Under the pieces are notes generated by a model. It saw only the letters and a program-made list of their open reading frames with translations. It was not told the origin of the DNA and did not search any database. From positions 70,419,533 to 70,483,532 of the forward strand of contig CM054120.1 of assembly GCA_028673005.1 (NCBI GenBank): a DNA stretch of 64,000 nt, given 5' to 3'. Both the position numbers and the translations under genes were made by a program. Origin of the DNA: Tanypteryx hageni. Its lineage: Eukaryota; Arthropoda; Insecta; Odonata; Petaluridae. Shown here one piece after another: positions 22,607-36,082 of this stretch (position 1 is its first letter; each line of letters starts with the position of its first letter).

Positions 22607-24433
22607 ACTTTTGCGGCAGACAGAACTTGAACTTCATATGTACGTGAATGTTCGTTCAGTTCAGTTCAGTGACTAGGGACCTATTCCTGTCGTGACGCCA
22701 CCTCAGCCTTCAAGGTTAATTATTGTATAAAATACGGTTTATTATTGCATATCGACGGGAGTTAACAAAGATTATTCCGCGTCTTGGGCCATCGTTTGAA
22801 CGTACTATTATAATTCGCCATTGTTATTTAATTGTCATTCTTGCATCGTGATGATAGGGTGAGCAGACCCATGGAATTGTTGTTTTGGGCAATTGAGGGC
22901 TTGTCTGGGGAGGGCTGAAGCAAACTCGCTGCGTAATTAGTTCTAATATTAGAAGTACGAGTAGATTTACGAATTTCTAATGGACTATTGCTTCGGTTTC
23001 ATCAAATTCTCCGGTTTGATAGTATTTGCTACATAACGGAAATAGCGAAAATGACAAGGCCCAACTCTAAAACATAGTCGAGATATATGCGTTTAAAAAA
23101 GTAAAAAAAAAAACACTTTTGCAGAGTTTCTACTTGAAACCAATTTCCGCAAATACCACGTTAAACACCGAAATAAGAAGTCGTTTTGGCTGACGGAATG
23201 CAAGAGATTGTAATGCGGTATATCTGTTTTATAATTAATTGAGTTAAATTGTTGTTACATCCATCATCATTTCGTCTCACTTCGTTATTAAGTGAACCAC
23301 ATTTTCACAGTTGAGTCGTAGGTAATTTCAAGATAAACCAATTTCCGAACTAAGTGTGACTGCTCGGTTAAACATGCAGATTTCTGACTGACTTCGCAAA
23401 AGTTTTTGTGGGTACCACTAGACAGTTTAATTTCTTCGTGTGCACGCAACATTTGGAAAATAAAGGGAAATGGATTATCTACGACGAAGCAATGAACGTA
23501 AATACGTCCATTTGCTTTACGTATACACAACGTTTGTAAGGGAAAGAAATGGGTAATTTAAGACGAAGGTAATACGTGAACATACAGATTATATTACAAC
23601 TATTAGAATAAGTAATGCTTTAAGTAATAGTCGATTGTATTATTTATTGCAATTGATAAGGAAATTAATCGGTGAATAAAAAATTCGATATTTCATAGGC
23701 GTCCCTACTGAAATTTCAGTTCGTCGAGATTACACTAAGCCATTAATATTTTATTTTATGATATGATTACATAAATCGTAAGGAACGTATCCGCCTCGCA
23801 GGTATGCAAGCATGATGTGTGCATCACTCTTCTTTACTTACTCTATACGTATTACGGGGAAAGTATTTTTTTCATGAACAAAATCAATTTCTGGATTTCA
23901 AAGGAAATGTACGTTTTTACTTCTCCTGAACACGTTTTCAAGATTATCTGTATGATGGATATGTGTGTTTGTGTGTATGTGATAGAAATATTATAGGTGC
24001 CCCAACTCAAAAACTATTAATCGTGTAAACGCGAAATTTCATATTTGATTTTTTTGTTAAAGAGGTAAGAGTTTCTTAGCATTTGTTAAAGATCGGTGAC
24101 CCATAAATGGGTATTTACACTTATCACATCCGATTTAAAAAAAATAGATGCTTTAGACACCACCATCATCTAATATTAAAGAAATTATAAAATATATCTG
24201 ATGTGGCCACCACATGACTTTCTCTATAACTGTAATATTTATAAATATTCCAAATAGTTTAAATGATAATAAATGTGTTAAGAAACTGCAAGAAAACTTT
24301 AAAGGCTCCAAAAAACAGGAATAAACTCAAACCATAGCCTTCTGATGTTGGATATAGCCAGGAAGCTCCAACGATTAATAAAGTAAAAAGAAGCGTAAAA
24401 TGTTTATAAGAGTCGCCGGTAGGTGGTGTAGGG

Positions 24434-27018
24434 CAGTGGTTCTCAACATTTTGGTGCTCGTGGCGCACTTTGGATATTCACTTATTTTCGCGGCACACTG
24501 GAATTAGATTTGAATAAGGAACTAGGATTTAACATAAAAATACATATTTATATTATGTCGTACATGTGATGGACCAAATTAAGTTATAACATTGTACAAC
24601 AGTACAAATGATGAAGTTTTGTTACAATATCTATTTTAAAATCTTACCTAGTGTTACACTTGAGCTAGGCGTTTTCTGATAATTGCTCTGATATTAAGAC
24701 GTATCCGTGATAGCAGACTCATTTCATCTTCAACATAGTTTAGCCGTTCCCTTTTTCCTCATCTAATGTTTGTTTGTGTCGAGAACCCAAACTCACACAG
24801 ATGGGAAGTAGAAAACTGCATCAAAACTGCCCAAAGCTTTTTCCGCAGTTTCTGAATATTCTTCTCTAACAGAAATACAAAACATATGCATAGACAATTC
24901 GGCGTAATTGATTTTCAGAGTGCTATCAGTTGAAATAGAAGAAAACTAGTGTTTTAACTCTCTCCGAAGAAGTTCGGAGAGAATAAAAACACATAAGACA
25001 TTTGTCACTGGTGTGAATGGGTTCCTTACCCAGTAGTATTTCTCTGTAGTCAAGGATGGGAAGTAAAGCTAGATATTGTGTTCAAGAGTTGCTAAATATT
25101 ACACCACGAGAGCAACATTTTCTTCCACATGGGTTTTGGAATCAGAGGAAACATTTCAAGATTACCTTTTCTAGCTCTCTTTTTCCAGATGGCTATTTTT
25201 CTCATCAATGTTAGTAGTTTATCCGTAGAAGTTAGTATGTTTTCATCTCGTCCCTGCATGCTGGTGTTCACACTATTCAGGTACCTAAATATTTCTGCAA
25301 ATATGCTAATTTGGCACACCAAAGATTACAGCTAACATATTGACAAACATCACTGTTTCCCCCTATTTCAAATCTTTATGTTCATATACACCAGCTGTCA
25401 CTCTTCGCCTTGGCAGCCATCTTATTTATGTGTGTAAAACTAAATATTCGTACTGTGAATCCATAGCATTACAAAGCTATTTGTAGAGGTGGGTCATTAG
25501 AGATCTTGATTTTACAAAATTAACCATTCCGAAAACTTGGTTTAATGCAGACTTCGAGTCAACACGTGATGTCTTTGCAAAAAGGGCTTCCCTGTGCAAA
25601 GACAATTGGTAGTTATGTTAGTTGGATTCTGTTGTTTTAAAAGTGAGACGAAACGTTTGACAGATCCCAACATGGATGGAGCACCGTCGGTAGTAATTCG
25701 TGAACTTGACTTCCATGAAATTTCCATTCTAAGTAGGAAGCCAAAGCTTCAAATATATCTTCACATTTTATGTGTTCTGAGAGTTCTCTGAAGGACAGAA
25801 ATAGACTAATTAATTCATTTTCATGAATGAAGCAAACAAATGCTAAAAGTTGTGCTTTGCCGCTATTAGTGGTTTACTCGTCAACTTGCAAAGCGAAGTC
25901 AGGACTTTTAAACTTATTTGGAAAATTTTCCTCCACGAATTGTATCTTTAGAAAGAGGAATTTCAGCAATTTCTTGTTCCGCTTCATCATTGAGCATTAT
26001 CCTAACTATTGCATGGCCCGCAGGCGAAATAAATGACTCAGCTATAGTTAGAGGCTTAATTTTTTTAGCTATGATTTCTGCTACCTGATCAGAAGCAACT
26101 TGAACTCTCTCAGACACTTGCACGTTTTTTCGAAGTAACTCGCTTGTTTAGAATGCTGTTCCATCAACCTTTTGAAATAGTTCAAATCTTTTCCTTCAAG
26201 ATTAGCATGTATTGTGGTGAAATGTAGTTTCAATTTTCTGGGAACGGCTTCTTTCGATAGATTCTAACCGCACACAACACACATTGGAATAGGACAATCT
26301 TTATCTCCACACCAAGAAAAGCCCAGATTAAAATAACGGACCATATACTTGCGAGAAACCTTAGAAATCTTACTTAGCTTTGCCTCGCTCGAAATGGGTT
26401 TTTCCTAAATATGTTATCCATATTTTTCACCTTTAGGTTTTCTTGAAATAAATCTGTCGATTTTTACGGGCGCAACATTTATAATTTTTAAAAATGATAA
26501 TTGGATTAAACAACAAAAATCACACAGTATTCTTCCAACGCTAATACACAAAAAACTTAATAAAAAATTATTTTATACAGAACAAATTCACGAAACATAC
26601 ATTCACAAACACCAAATTGTAGTATTAGCCTGCCACGAATCTTGGCTAGTACTGAGTTGATAGAGGAATGCGCCAGAGTCGGGGACATCCAGGGATGTGA
26701 ACACAGGCGTAGCATGCTACGTCATCGTAGAGACTTAGAGATCAACGATGACCAATTATGTGTTTATGACTCAAGCACAAGAGATTCGATCACTATGACA
26801 ATTCTAACAACGTTGCTGCCAGGCTTACTGTTTACGCGCATTCCAAAGCAGTGATACTTTTTGACTGGATTTATTTAATCTTAATATTTTGTGTTAGTTT
26901 CTTTGTTAAAACTGTGTCGGTGGAAGACGTGCAGATTTTCTCTTCGAAATCTCGCGGCACACTTGGGAAATGTTCGCGGTAAACCAGTGTGCCGCGGCAC
27001 ACAAGTTGAGAACCACTG
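24434..27018 (-). mobile_element. hAT DNA transposon, copy 3 (in Z3)
   Basis: gtgtaggg duplication at 24426-24433 and 27019-27026. The internal hairpin is damaged (one base lost in the left strand, one change in the right), as in copy 4. Confidence 0.93.
24654..26461 (-). pseudogene. hAT transposase pseudogene, copy 3
   Basis: Has an extra stop not seen in the other copies: the codon after GENLS... is disrupted where copies 1, 2 and 4 read cgatagattctcacc and this one reads cgatagattctaacc (26263-26268), so the BED finger no longer sits in an open frame. Shares the T-run frameshift with copy 1. Confidence 0.8.
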
Positions 27019-28770
27019 GTGTAGGGGTAGCAGCTAAATAATTTATTTTTAAAAATATCCCTCCAACAATGCATTATATAGGAAAATGCTTCGAAAAAAC
27101 ATTGTAGAAAAATAAATTTTCTATAACTTTTATTCCAGTATGTTGTTACATTTATAAAATATTAAAAATAAACGGATAAGGGACAAGAGTAAACACATAC
27201 TTCTGTTTGACCGATATTTACCAAAAACTAATCAGCACTTTTTCCTTTAACAAAAATGTCAAATATAAAATTTCATATTGATCTGGTAAATAGTTTTTTA
27301 GTTAGAGCACCCACAAAATCCCGGTCACAGAGACAAACACAAACCCACACACAGACACACACACAGACACACCCACAAACATAATCGAGAAAATAGTCTC
27401 AACGTTTTCAAGGGACCTTAAACGTATTTTCGTTGAAATCTCGAATTCGATGTTTTTATGAAAACAATGCTTCCGCTACTTCGTATATGGAGAAAGTAAA
27501 AAACGTATAAGCGACAAGAGCAACCATCCACTTCCGGTTATCCGATTATTACAAAATATTAATCGGTTCTTTTCCCTTTAACACAAATATAAAATATAAA
27601 ATTTCCCGTTATAATGATCAATAGTTTTGGGGTTAGAGCACCCAAAAAATTCAGGTCACAGACACCCGCAGACATCATCGAGAAATAGTCAAAACGTTCT
27701 CAGGGGACCTTAAAACATGCATTTTCGTTTAAATCTCGAACTCGATCTTTTTCATGAAAACAATACTTTATATTTCGTATATGGAGAAAGTAATAATTCG
27801 GGCGCCTTTTCTTTCGCACTAAAGAGTTCAAAGCACACTATCCTTTCACATAAAGTATAATAACGACAATAAAATCCTAGGGTTTAACAATGAAACGTTT
27901 GGCAAGGTAACATATCAATACAAAACTTAAAATTTACCAAAAAAATATGATTTAAAAGTAAAACTTGAGCGATTTCGAAACGAAGTCAAACATTGACGAT
28001 AAGAACAAAAATTTATGTTTATTTTTCTTTAAATTAGTCCCTGTCCGAAATAGTATGTCAGTTAATTCTAATTTAATTTTGCAAAAGAAAAAAACGCCTG
28101 TAAGTGAAAAAAGTTATTGTTAAGTTCTTGCACGAAAAAATTAAACTATCTAGTGGTACCCACAAAAACTTTTGCGAAGTCAGTCAGAAATCTGCATGTT
28201 TAACCGAGCAGTCACCCTTAGTTCGGAAATTGGTTTATCTTGAAAATACCTACGACTCAACTGTGAAAATGTGGTTCACTTAATAACGAAGTGAGACGAA
28301 ATGATGATGGATGTAACAACAATTTAACTCAATTAATTATAAAAAAGCAATACCGCATTACAATCTCTTGCATTCCGTCAGCCAAAACGACTTCTTATTT
28401 CGGTGTTTAACGTGGTATTTGCGGAAATTGGTTTCAAGTAGAAACTCTGCAAAAGTGTTTTTTTTTACTTTTTTATTTCGACTATGTTTTAGAGTTGGGC
28501 CTTGTCATTTTCGCTACTTCCGTTATGTAACAAACACTATCAAACCGGAGAATTTGATGAAACCGAAGCAATAGTCCATTAGAAATTCGTAAATCCACTC
28601 GTACATCTACTATTAGAACTAATTACGCAGCGAGTTTGCTTCAGCCCTCCCCAAACAGCCCCTCACATGGGCAAAAAAACCATTCCATGGGCCTACTCAC
28701 CCTATCATCACGATGCAAGAACGACAATTAAATAACAATGGCGAATTTTAATAGTACGTTCAAACGATAG

Positions 28771-31669
28771 ATTATTAATTTTGTACCAATTTCTGTCAAG
28801 ATTGTAGTATTTTATTCTATAGTGAGCCATTTAGATTAGTACTGTATTACTAATTAAAATTTGTTTATGATTCATTAAGAAAGCTCTTAATTAAGTTTCT
28901 CTCTTTCGGCACTCAATTAGTTGTCAATCTGAAAGCAGAAGTAAGAATGTTTGTGCTCCACGAATTACCATTGGACGACTTTAATTTAGTTTAGATGTTA
29001 TAAATAAGGAATTAATTGTGGATTTAGTAAAGGTTAATTAATTGAAGTAGTTTTCTTATAATTTGAATGCATCTATTAATCTTGAACTGTAATAGTTATT
29101 TAATTATCATCAACATAGTTCGTCTGTCCGTAGACAGGTCCTTGATTTTTTTTAATGGTCATACCTAGTTCTCTATAAACTCCTATTCTCAGCTGTCCTC
29201 TTCATATCTTGATAACTCTTTCCCTTTCAAATCGTCTATCAGCTGAAACCTTTTCCTACATCTTTCCCTTTTTCCATTTAGTTATCTTTCTAACACGTCT
29301 TTAATCATACTCTCATCATAATGTCCAACCCAGTTTGCCTTCCTCTTTCAAATAGTCTGTATAATCTTTCGCTTCTCTCCTACTCTTCGTAGCACTACGT
29401 TTTTCATCCTATCTGTCCATTTAATCTTCAGCATTCTCCTCCAAGTCCACATTTCAAAGCTTTCAAAGTATTTTATGTCATTTTTCCTTAGCGTCCATGT
29501 TTCTGCCCCGTACAAAGCAATATTTCATACATAGCATTTTATGAACTTCTTGCGGATATCTTCCATTATATTCTCCGTAAGTAGGTGTTTCTTTCTTCTG
29601 AAAGCCGCTTTTGCTTTTCCAATTCTAGTCCTGATTTCATCCGTACATTTTGCTTCTCTTGTTATGATGCTTCTAAGGTATTTATAGTCTGAGACTTGTT
29701 CTAAAGGCTTTCCTTTCCTTCTGTCACCCTACGACACATACGCAGATATCTTGACTGTACTCTATTGCACTTTCTGATGTGATTCTAATTACCACTATAG
29801 CATCTCTAGTTCCTCGTCCTTTTCTGAAACAGAAATGATCTTCCCCTAGCATTTCTTTTGCCTTTTTCTTCGGCCTTTTATTAAGAACCCTCGTGGTGAT
29901 CTTCGAAGTGTGTGACAGAAGGCTTATCGTTCTGTAGTCTTTACATTGCATTGCCTTTGGCTTCTTCTTTAGAGGGATCATTGTTACTTCTAGGAAATCC
30001 CGAGGCCACTCTTCCGTGTCGTAAATCTTATTGATTATTTTTGTGGTCGCTTTTAGTCCTTCTGATCCCATGACTTGAAGTACCTCAGCTGATATTCCAT
30101 CGCTGCCCGTGGCTATCCCTTTTTTAGTTCTACTATCGCTTTTTATTCTTTACTCTCCATAATACTTGATCCTAAGTTGTCTTCTTCAATGTTTTCCTCA
30201 TCTTTCAGTTTTATTTTTGCCGATCCTGCCTGCTTGCTGTATAGTTCCTTAATGTATTCTTCCCATACCTGTGCTATATTCTTTGTTTCTGAGATTATCT
30301 TCCTATCCGTATTCATAATTCCTTTACCACGAATTCCAGTAGACTTCTTATCTTCTAATTCCAGTGCCCTAGCGTACATCATATCGCCTAACTTCTCCAT
30401 TTGTTGTATTTCATCACATTTTTCTTTTATCCAATTTTCTCTAGCTTTATCTGATACCCTTCTCAACTCATTGTTTATACGTCTACAGTTGGTTCTACTT
30501 TCTTCACTGTTAACGTTTTTCCATTTTCGTCTCTCATTCATTTTCTTCAGCATTTCCTTAGTAATCCAGGGTTTTCTGATTTTCTTCTCTTGTTTTCCAA
30601 TCTCTTTATCCAGGGTATCCTTGATACTGGTTTTAATTTCTTTCCATTCTATATCCACGGTCTTTGGTTTGCTTTCCAAATTTCTTAGGCAATTTAATTA
30701 TATATATGATATTAATTTTCCTGACCGACAGAAATGAGATAGCAAATACTTAAACCAATTAAATTGCTGATTCAACTAAATGCAGTCTTGTTTACTTATT
30801 TGGTTTACTCGATATTATTAAAATTATAAACGTTTAAATAGCAGGTCATATTAACCAGTCATAAAGAAAATGCATTATAACCACGAATATTATTAATGGA
30901 ATATCCTGTTAACACCCCACCATTCCATTTGCGCTCCTACCGCCAAAAAACGGTACTACCTTAAGCTTATGCTCCTGATTTAAACTTCTATTTTGAACAA
31001 TAAAAGCATCCGCTTTCCCTGCAATTTATGCATTCCAATTATGTTGGTTTAGCTTTAGGAGATTCATTGGCTCCCAGCTTAGGTTGGTTTCCTTTCCACG
31101 TTCACTTCGATCCTCCCCCTCGGCTTGGATTGCGTTGATCTTCATTCATATTATTCGTCTTCTTCATCCCAATTCCTATTTTGCTTTAGGAGATTCCCAG
31201 GGTCTTCCTCAGCCTCCCGGGTTGAGTTGATGAGGTTGGCATCTCACACTCACTCTTCAATATTGCTTGATATTTCACCATAACATCCTTAATCGGATTC
31301 ATTTCAAAACACTTTTCTCTTGATCTGTGCATCGTACTGTTACACTCAAATCACGATTAAAACACGGATTTACAAGAACCACGTAGTATATTATTCACCA
31401 CCACCTATCCGTGATGGTCTAATATTAGCTTTGTTCCGATAACAGCAAATAAATTGTGGATATTCCATTATTGCTAAATTTACGAGGAAAAATTCGAAAA
31501 ACAATATCTGCGGGTTAAAAATAGAAGTATATACATACAAATAAGCGGCAATAATAATTTAATGGTATCTGTTACTTCTCTGTTGCATTAGCGGGGTTAT
31601 AATCGCAAAATGACATCGGTGGTTAATATACGTCATTTCCAAAAGTATTTCAACAATTTGAGCGGCACC
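28771..31669 (-). repeat. R arm fused to Z3
   Basis: Same fusion junction and same ~19-base insertion as the R arm at 19708. Followed directly by Z4, so R, Z4 and L2 together form one complete R-Z-L array with about 3.7 kb of inverted sequence on each side of the Z4 interior. Confidence 0.88.
29108..30691 (-). mobile_element. Truncated RTE in the R arm of tandem unit 2
   Basis: Flanked by the shared 10-bp duplication at 29098-29107 and 30692-30701. Sequence type and lesions as in the R arm of tandem unit 1. Confidence 0.9.
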
Positions 31670-33496
31670 ACTTTTGCGGCAGACAGAACTTGAACTTCAT
31701 ATGTACGTGAATGTTCGTTCAGTTCAGTTCAGTGACTAGGGACCTATTCCTGTCGTGACGCCACCTCAGCCTTCAAGGTTAATTATTGTATAAAATACGG
31801 TTTATTATTGCATATCGACGGGAGTTAACAAAGATTATTCCGCGTCTTGGGCCATCGTTTGAACGTACTATTATAATTCGCCATTGTTATTTAATTGTCA
31901 TTCTTGCATCGTGATGATAGGGTGAGCAGACCCATGGAATTGTTGTTTTGGGCAATTGAGGGCTTGTCTGGGGAGGGCTGAAGCAAACTCGCTGCGTAAT
32001 TAGTTCTAATATTAGAAGTACGAGTAGATTTACGAATTTCTAATGGACTATTGCTTCGGTTTCATCAAATTCTCCGGTTTGATAGTATTTGCTACATAAC
32101 GGAAATAGCGAAAATGACAAGGCCCAACTCTAAAACATAGTCGAGATATATGCGTTTAAAAAAGTAAAAAAAAAAACACTTTTGCAGAGTTTCTACTTGA
32201 AACCAATTTCCGCAAATACCACGTTAAACACCGAAATAAGAAGTCGTTTTGGCTGACGGAATGCAAGAGATTGTAATGCGGTATATCTGTTTTATAATTA
32301 ATTGAGTTAAATTGTTGTTACATCCATCATCATTTCGTCTCACTTCGTTATTAAGTGAACCACATTTTCACAGTTGAGTCGTAGGTAATTTCAAGATAAA
32401 CCAATTTCCGAACTAAGTGTGACTGCTCGGTTAAACATGCAGATTTCTGACTGACTTCGCAAAAGTTTTTGTGGGTACCACTAGACAGTTTAATTTCTTC
32501 GTGTGCACGCAACATTTGGAAAATAAAGGGAAATGGATTATCTACGACGAAGCAATGAACGTAAATACGTCCATTTGCTTTACGTATACACAACGTTTGT
32601 AAGGGAAAGAAATGGGTAATTTAAGACGAAGGTAATACGTGAACATACAGATTATATTACAACTATTAGAATAAGTAATGCTTTAAGTAATAGTCGATTG
32701 TATTATTTATTGCAATTGATAAGGAAATTAATCGGTGAATAAAAAATTCGATATTTCATAGGCGTCCCTACTGAAATTTCAGTTCGTCGAGATTACACTA
32801 AGCCATTAATATTTTATTTTATGATATGATTACATAAATCGTAAGGAACGTATCCGCCTCGCAGGTATGCAAGCATGATGTGTGCATCACTCTTCTTTAC
32901 TTACTCTATACGTATTACGGGGAAAGTATTTTTTTCATGAACAAAATCAATTTCTGGATTTCAAAGGAAATGTACGTTTTTACTTCTCCTGAACACGTTT
33001 TCAAGATTATCTGTATGATGGATATGTGTGTTTGTGTGTATGTGATAGAAATATTATAGGTGCCCCAACTCAAAAACTATTAATCGTGTAAACGCGAAAT
33101 TTCATATTTGATTTTTTTGTTAAAGAGGTAAGAGTTTCTTAGCATTTGTTAAAGATCGGTGACCCATAAATGGGTATTTACACTTATCACATCCGATTTA
33201 AAAAAAATAGATGCTTTAGACACCACCATCATCTAATATTAAAGAAATTATAAAATATATCTGATGTGGCCACCACATGACTTTCTCTATAACTGTAATA
33301 TTTATAAATATTCCAAATAGTTTAAATGATAATAAATGTGTTAAGAAACTGCAAGAAAACTTTAAAGGCTCCAAAAAACAGGAATAAACTCAAACCATAG
33401 CCTTCTGATGTTGGATATAGCCAGGAAGCTCCAACGATTAATAAAGTAAAAAGAAGCGTAAAATGTTTATAAGAGTCGCCGGTAGGTGGTGTAGGG

Positions 33497-36082
33497 CAGT
33501 GGTTCTCAACATTTTGGTGCTCGTGGCGCACTTTGGATATTCACTTATTTTCGCGGCACACTGGAATTAGATTTGAATAAGGAACTAGGATTTAACATAA
33601 AAATACATATTTATATTATGTCGTACATGTGATGGACCAAATTAAGTTATAACATTGTACAACAGTACAAATGATGAAGTTTTGTTACAATATCTATTTT
33701 AAAATCTTACCTAGTGTTACACTTGAGCTAGGCGTTTTCTGATAATTGCTCTGATATTAAGACGTATCCGTGATAGCAGACTCATTTCATCTTCAACATA
33801 GTTTAGCCGTTCCCTTTTTCCTCATCTAATGTTTGTTTGTGTCGAGAACCCAAACTCACACAGATGGGAAGTAGAAAACTGCATCAAAACTGCCCAAAGC
33901 TTTTTCCGCAGTTTCTGAATATTCTTCTCTAACAGAAATACAAAACATATGCATAGACAATTCGGCGTAATTGATTTTCAGAGTGCTATCAGTTGAAATA
34001 GAAGAAAACTAGTGTTTTAACTCTCTCCGAAGAAGTTCGGAGAGAATAAAAACACATAAGACATTTGTCACTGGTGTGAATGGGTTCCTTACCCAGTAGT
34101 ATTTCTCTGTAGTCAAGGATGGGAAGTAAAGCTAGATATTGTGTTCAAGAGTTGCTAAATATTACACCACGAGAGCAACATTTTCTTCCACATGGGTTTT
34201 GGAATCAGAGGAAACATTTCAAGATTACCTTTTCTAGCTCTCTTTTTCCAGATGGCTATTTTTCTCATCAATGTTAGTAGTTTATCCGTAGAAGTTAGTA
34301 TGTTTTCATCTCGTCCCTGCATGCTGGTGTTCACACTATTCAGGTACCTAAATATTTCTGCAAATATGCTAATTTGGCACACCAAAGATTACAGCTAACA
34401 TATTGACAAACATCACTGTTTCCCCCTATTTCAAATCTTTATGTTCATATACACCAGCTGTCACTCTTCGCCTTGGCAGCCATCTTATTTATGTGTGTAA
34501 AACTAAATATTCGTACTGTGAATCCATAGCATTACAAAGCTATTTGTAGAGGTGGGTCATTAGAGATCTTGATTTTACAAAATTAACCATTCCGAAAACT
34601 TGGTTTAATGCAGACTTCGAGTCAACACGTGATGTCTTTGCAAAAAGGGCTTCCCTGTGCAAAGACAATTGGTAGTTATGGTAGTTGGATTCTGTTGTTT
34701 TAAAAGTGAGACGAAACCTTTGACAGATCCCAACATGGATGGAGCACCGTCGGTAGTAATTCGTGAACTTGACTTCCATGAAATTTCCGTTCTAAGTAGG
34801 AAGCCAAAGCTTCAAATATATCTTCACTTTTTATGTGTTCTGAGAGTTCTCTGAAGGACAGAAATAGACTAATTAATTCATTTTCATGAATGAAGCAAAC
34901 AAATGCTAAAAGTTGTGCTTTGCCGCTATTAGTGGTTTACTCGTCAACTTGCAAAGCGAAGTCAGGACTTTTAAACTTATTTGGAAAATTTTCCTCCACG
35001 AATTGTATCTTTAGAAAGAGGAATTTCAGCAATTTCTTGTTCCGCTTCATCATTGAGCATTATCCTAACTATTGCATGGCCCGCAGGCGAAATAAATGAC
35101 TCAGCTATAGTTTGAGGCTTAATTTTTTTAGCTATGATTTCTGCTACCTGATCAGAAGCAACTTGAACTCTCTCAGACACTTGCACGTTTTTTTCGAAGT
35201 AACTCGCTTGTTTAGAATGCTGTTCCATCAACCTTTTGAAATAGTTCAAATCTTTTCCTTCAAGATTAGCATGTATTGTGGTGAAATGTAGTTTCAATTT
35301 TCTGGGAACGGCTTCTTTCGATAGATTCTCACCGCACACAACACACATTGGAATAGGACAATCTTTATCTCCACACCAAGAAAAGCCCAGATTAAAATAA
35401 CGGACCATATACTTGCGAGAAACCTTAGAAATCTTACTTAGCTTTGCCTCGCTCGAAATGGGTTTTTCCTAAATATGTTATCCATATTTTTCACCTTTAG
35501 GTTTTCTTGAAATAAATCTGTCGATTTTTACGGGCGCAACATTTATAATTTTTAAAAATGATAATTGGATTAAACAACAAAAATCACACAGTATTCTTCC
35601 AACGGTAATACACAAAAAACTTAATAAAAAATTATTTTATACAGAATAAATTCACGAAACATACATTCACAAACACCAAATTGTGGTATTAGCCTGCCAC
35701 GAATCTTGGCTAGTACTGAGTTGATAGAGGAATGCGCCAGAGTCGGGGACATCCAGGGATGTGAACACAGGCGTAGCATGCTACGTCATCGTAGAGACTT
35801 AGAGATCAACGATGACCAATTATGTGTTTATGACTCAAGCACAAGAGATTCGATCACTATGACAATTCTAACAACGTTGCTGCCAGGCTTACTGTTTACG
35901 CGCATTCCAAAGCAGTGATACTTTTTGACTGGATTTATTTAATCTTAATATTTTGTGTTAGTTTCTTTGTTAAAACTGTGTCGGTGGAAGACGTGCAGAT
36001 TTTCTCTTCGAAATCTCGCGGCACACTTGGGAAATGTTCGCGGTAAACCAGTGTGCCGCGGCACACAAGTTGAGAACCACTG
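33497..36082 (-). mobile_element. hAT DNA transposon, copy 4 (in Z4)
   Basis: gtgtaggg on both sides (33489-33496 and 36083-36090). Hairpin damaged as in copy 3. Confidence 0.93.
33717..35525 (-). pseudogene. hAT transposase pseudogene, copy 4
   Basis: A 143-codon N-terminal frame (35408 down to 34977) with the BED finger and the following family segment intact, and Cys rather than Trp after GDKD. The downstream catalytic region is broken as in the other copies, the hATC end survives as fragments and the start codon is lost. Confidence 0.85.

Larger units (their letters stand above)
22607..28770 (+). repeat. Z3: Z module in tandem unit 2
   Basis: Same right-end truncation and fusion as Z2. 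Differs from Z2 in several hAT-region variants that match Z1 instead (aaacgtttgac, atgttagttgg, the short T run near 26127), while other sites match Z4 (gtcgtacatg, the damaged hairpin). The unit is therefore a mosaic. Confidence 0.9.
13543..31669 (+). repeat. Two head-to-tail Z-R units (9064 and 9063 bp)
   Basis: Units 13543-22606 and 22607-31669 each consist of Z shortened at its right end and fused directly to an R arm. The fusion removes the last part of Z's right inverted repeat, all of L, S and the start of R relative to unit 1. The two units are almost identical by eye, including the fusion junction, so the second arose by tandem duplication after the deletion. Confidence 0.9.
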
